Both the position numbers and the translations under genes were made by a program. From positions 1 through 64,000 of the forward strand of contig NZ_FNPK01000004.1 of the NCBI RefSeq assembly GCF_900107285.1: 64,000 nucleotides of DNA, read 5' to 3'. The first letter of the stretch is position 1, and each line of letters opens with the position of its first letter. Below are positions 61,944 through 64,000 of the stretch, one piece after another. The DNA is from Acinetobacter kyonggiensis (GTDB lineage: Bacteria; Pseudomonadota; Gammaproteobacteria; Pseudomonadales; Moraxellaceae). The notes beneath the pieces are model-generated. The model made no database searches. It worked only from the letters and a program-made list of their open reading frames with translations, and was not told the origin of the DNA.

Positions 61944-62333
61944 ATGAAATTATCTATGTTCAAATCTCTTTCTTTAGGTCTTTTGACCACTACGCTCATG
62001 ACCTTTTCTGTTACCCATGCAGCTACGCAACAAAATGAAAATATTGAAGTTACCCCAACTCAAAAAATCACCCAACAAGAACTTGCTGCTATTTATGTTT
62101 TATCCGAAGTTTGCCCAAGTTTGATCAAAGAAAATGATCAATTCAAAAAAGGTTATGCAAAACTTGCACAAGAATACTTACCGCAAGAACAAGACCCCGT
62201 CAATGCACTGCAAAAGCTAAGCAAACAGAAAAGCTTTAAAAGCATTTTAGCTGAAGCAAAGTCGGATGCGAAAAAAGCAGGTGATGTTAAAAATAAAGAA
62301 ATTTGCCAAGAATTGACCACATACAGTAATTGA
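61944..62333 (+). CDS. Small secreted two-cysteine protein, copy 2
   Basis: This 129-residue protein is a diverged paralogue of the gene before it. It has a signal peptide with probable cleavage after VTHAA near residue 28. The mature part shares LSEVCPSLI with MIEVCPAII, FKSILAEAKSDAKKA with YKSILNEARQAAKET, and a final cysteine in ICQELTTY. The two cysteines are kept and the middle is basic rather than acidic. Function unknown; the pair lies before a peptidoglycan carboxypeptidase gene, which may be chance. Confidence 0.75.
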   Translation: MKLSMFKSLSLGLLTTTLMTFSVTHAATQQNENIEVTPTQKITQQELAAIYVLSEVCPSLIKENDQFKKGYAKLAQEYLPQEQDPVNALQKLSKQKSFKSILAEAKSDAKKAGDVKNKEICQELTTYSN

Positions 62334-62449
62334 TACAAATTGGTTACAATACTTTTGAAATAAGCCGATTTCCCCGTAGAAGTCGGTGTGGCTTTATCCT
62401 AAAATGCTAAGCTCTTTGTGCTTATATCAAGATACTGGAATCACCTCGA

Positions 62450-63598
62450 ATGACCCACAAAAGCGCCCTTGCTGCATTATTACTATTACCAAGTTTTACT
62501 TACGCAGCAACTGTCTTATCTGCACCTCCAGAACTCAATAATAAATCTTATGTTTTGATGGACTATGAGACGGGGCAAATCCTCGCATCAAAAAATGAAA
62601 ATGAAAAATTAGCGCCTGCTTCAATGACCAAGATGATGACCAGTTATATCATCGAACAAAAGTTGTTAAGTGGCGACCTCACGGAAGATGAAAAAGTTCG
62701 CATGAACGAATCTGCATGGTGTCGTGGTAGTAGCACGGAATCATGTATGTACGTGCCACTTAACGGTACTGCAACGGCATTAGAAATGCTGCGTGGGATT
62801 ATCATCCAATCAGGTAATGATGCTTCTAAAGCCATGGCAGAACATATTGCGGGTAATGAAGGTACTTTTGCTCACATGATGAATGAAGAAGCAAAACGTA
62901 TTGGCATGACCAATACCAGCTTTATCAATTCAACAGGTATGCCAGCTGAAGGTCACTACTCAACTGCAAAAGATATGGCAACGCTTGCGCAACATATCAT
63001 TCATGACAGTTCGAAATATTACCCAATTTACTCTGAAAAAGAATTTTCTTTTAATGGCATTAAACAAGGTAATCGTAATGCCTTGCTTTATACCGACCCA
63101 AGTGTAGATGGTTTAAAAACCGGTCACACCGATGAAGCGGGTTACTGTTTAACCACTTCTGCTAAGCGCGGCCCACTGCGTTTAATTTCAGTGATTTTTG
63201 GTGCGCCAAGCATGAACGAGCGTGCATCACAAACCCGTGAAATTTTAGCGTGGGGTTATGCAAACTTTGAAACTGTAAAAGTACAGCCTGCAAATCAAGT
63301 CTTAGCCAAAGCCAAAGTTTGGTACGGTAAAGAAAATGAAGTAAAAATTGGCTTAGCTGAAAACTTCAATGTTACCTTGCCTAAAGGTCAAGCCAATGCC
63401 ATCAAAACGCAATTGGTTGTGCAACCTAAACTCACGGCTCCGCTGAAAAAAGGTCAAGTGGTTGGCAAATATGTTGCTAGCCTAGATGGTAAAGTGATTT
63501 CAGAAAAACCCCTCGTTGCACTTCAAGATGTTGAAGAAGCCGGTTTCTTTGCAAAAATGCTTGACCATATCAAACAATTCTTTAGTAACTTATTTTAA
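62450..63598 (+). CDS. D-alanyl-D-alanine carboxypeptidase (PBP5/6 family)
   Basis: This 382-residue low-molecular-mass penicillin-binding protein trims the terminal D-Ala from peptidoglycan stems in the periplasm. It has a signal peptide (cleavage after TYAA near residue 20), the SXXK motif in APASMTKMM near 58, SGN in IQSGNDASKAMAEHI near 122 and KTG in DGLKTGHTDEAGYC near 223. A beta-rich C-terminal domain and an amphipathic end (FFAKMLDHIKQFFSNLF) for membrane anchoring follow. It is the DacA/DacC type; which paralogue cannot be told here. Confidence 0.93.
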   Translation: MTHKSALAALLLLPSFTYAATVLSAPPELNNKSYVLMDYETGQILASKNENEKLAPASMTKMMTSYIIEQKLLSGDLTEDEKVRMNESAWCRGSSTESCMYVPLNGTATALEMLRGIIIQSGNDASKAMAEHIAGNEGTFAHMMNEEAKRIGMTNTSFINSTGMPAEGHYSTAKDMATLAQHIIHDSSKYYPIYSEKEFSFNGIKQGNRNALLYTDPSVDGLKTGHTDEAGYCLTTSAKRGPLRLISVIFGAPSMNERASQTREILAWGYANFETVKVQPANQVLAKAKVWYGKENEVKIGLAENFNVTLPKGQANAIKTQLVVQPKLTAPLKKGQVVGKYVASLDGKVISEKPLVALQDVEEAGFFAKMLDHIKQFFSNLF

Positions 63599-63638
63599 TT
63601 AAGCCGCAATGCTTTTAATTGAGCCTTAAACTAAAGAT

Positions 63639-63671
63639 AAAGCACTTCTACTTCGGTATGAGTGCTTTTTT
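63639..63671 (+). terminator. Terminator after the carboxypeptidase gene
   Basis: AAAGCACT and TAC pair with GTA and GAGTGCTTTTTT around a TTCG loop, 40 bases after the stop. Confidence 0.8.
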
Positions 63672-63712
63672 ATTTTATAATTCCTCTAGCCCTTCAATAT
63701 TGACTGCTCATC

Positions 63713-64000
63713 ATGAAAAAGAATATTCGCCCTTATTTAGATCATCATCCTAAAATTGATGCTACTTGTTATATTGATGATCTTTCCGTTGTCATTGGTG
63801 AAGTTTCTTTGGCTGAAAATATTTCAGTCTGGCCTTTTGCCGTGATCCGCGGTGATGTCAATTATATCAAAATCGGCAAAAACTCTAATGTACAAGACCA
63901 TGCTATGTTGCATGTCAGCCATAAAAATACAGCTAAACCCAATGGTTCACCACTGATTATTGGTGAAGATGTTACCATTGGTCATCATGTGACTTTACAT
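63713..64000 (+). CDS. Gamma-carbonic-anhydrase-like protein, cut by window end
   Basis: The first 96 residues are present. They show the left-handed beta-helix hexapeptide repeats of the gamma-class carbonic anhydrase/YrdA family: SVVIGEVSLAENISVWPFAV, RGDVNYIKIGKNSNVQDHAM and IIGEDVTIGHHVTLH. The histidines in VQDHAMLHVSH and IGHHVTLH are the usual metal-ligand regions. The start ATG at 63713 follows the carboxypeptidase terminator. The rest of the gene lies outside the window. Confidence 0.88.
   Translation, partial: MKKNIRPYLDHHPKIDATCYIDDLSVVIGEVSLAENISVWPFAVIRGDVNYIKIGKNSNVQDHAMLHVSHKNTAKPNGSPLIIGEDVTIGHHVTLH

Noticed and set aside
62345..62400. Hairpin GCCGATTTC with GAAGTCGG after the second secreted protein, as a terminator
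   Set aside because: The stem is imperfect and no T run follows, so it was not listed as a feature.

Overview
The window comes from the chromosome of an Acinetobacter-like gammaproteobacterium. The base composition is low in GC. The evidence for Acinetobacter includes a malonate decarboxylase cluster with MadLM-type transport, a GABA catabolism block, an MdfA/CraA-type efflux pump, a TgpA transglutaminase unit, surE next to an nlpD-like gene without pcm or rpoS, and small secreted two-cysteine proteins of a type common in Moraxellaceae. Most of the window is ordinary core or catabolic genome. No CRISPR array, rRNA operon, intact insertion sequence or prophage was seen.

Layout. 0.3-3.3 kb: a palindromic repeat, then a three-gene TelA-type operon. 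3.5-12.1 kb: a decayed hydrolase fragment, a LysR regulator (mdcR) and the convergent operon mdcABCDEGH-LM for malonate uptake and decarboxylation. 12.5-21.9 kb: gabT-gabD, a porin, glutamate dehydrogenase, gabR and gabP, tied together by three copies of a putative GabR operator with identical 24-bp half-site spacing. 22-29.3 kb: a siderophore receptor with a Fur box, a LysR regulator divergent from an AlaX-like editing protein and a LysE exporter, queH, and an MdfA-like pump behind a structured leader. 29.3-32.5 kb: a MetF-MetV-like fusion, a core-MetE-like methyltransferase with altered zinc-ligand positions, and a broken paralogue.

32.58-37.48 kb: an AT-rich island of about 4.9 kb lies at the 3' end of a tRNA-Val(GAC) gene. 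It is bounded by a perfect 46-bp duplication of the tRNA 3' half and carries only two genes, overlapping as GTGA. The first encodes an Mrr-type nuclease fused to a DEAH-box SF2 helicase with an in-frame (QQD)8 repeat. The second encodes a protein with two RNA polymerase alpha-CTD-like HhH modules and a sigma-70 region 4-like helix-turn-helix. There is no integrase. This is the best candidate for an undescribed system, probably anti-phage or anti-plasmid defence; that function is inferred, not shown.

37.5-64 kb: tgpA-DUF58-moxR, a CstA/BtsT-family transporter with its YjiX partner, efp and divergent epmB, a PilZ-like gene overlapping a FimX-like gene, rpmE, a bile-acid-symporter-family protein, gloA-ampG (AmpG with a large beta-rich insert), a Lon-family protease, grxD, argD, a LysR regulator, nlpD-like and surE, two paralogous secreted proteins, a PBP5/6-type carboxypeptidase, and the start of a gamma-carbonic-anhydrase-like gene cut by the window edge.

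Several start codons were moved from the longest open frame to internal starts on the basis of ribosome-binding sites or known family N-termini (mdcA, gabT, porin, gabR, siderophore receptor, queH, MetF-like, helicase, moxR, gloA, ampG, LysR at 58.5 kb).
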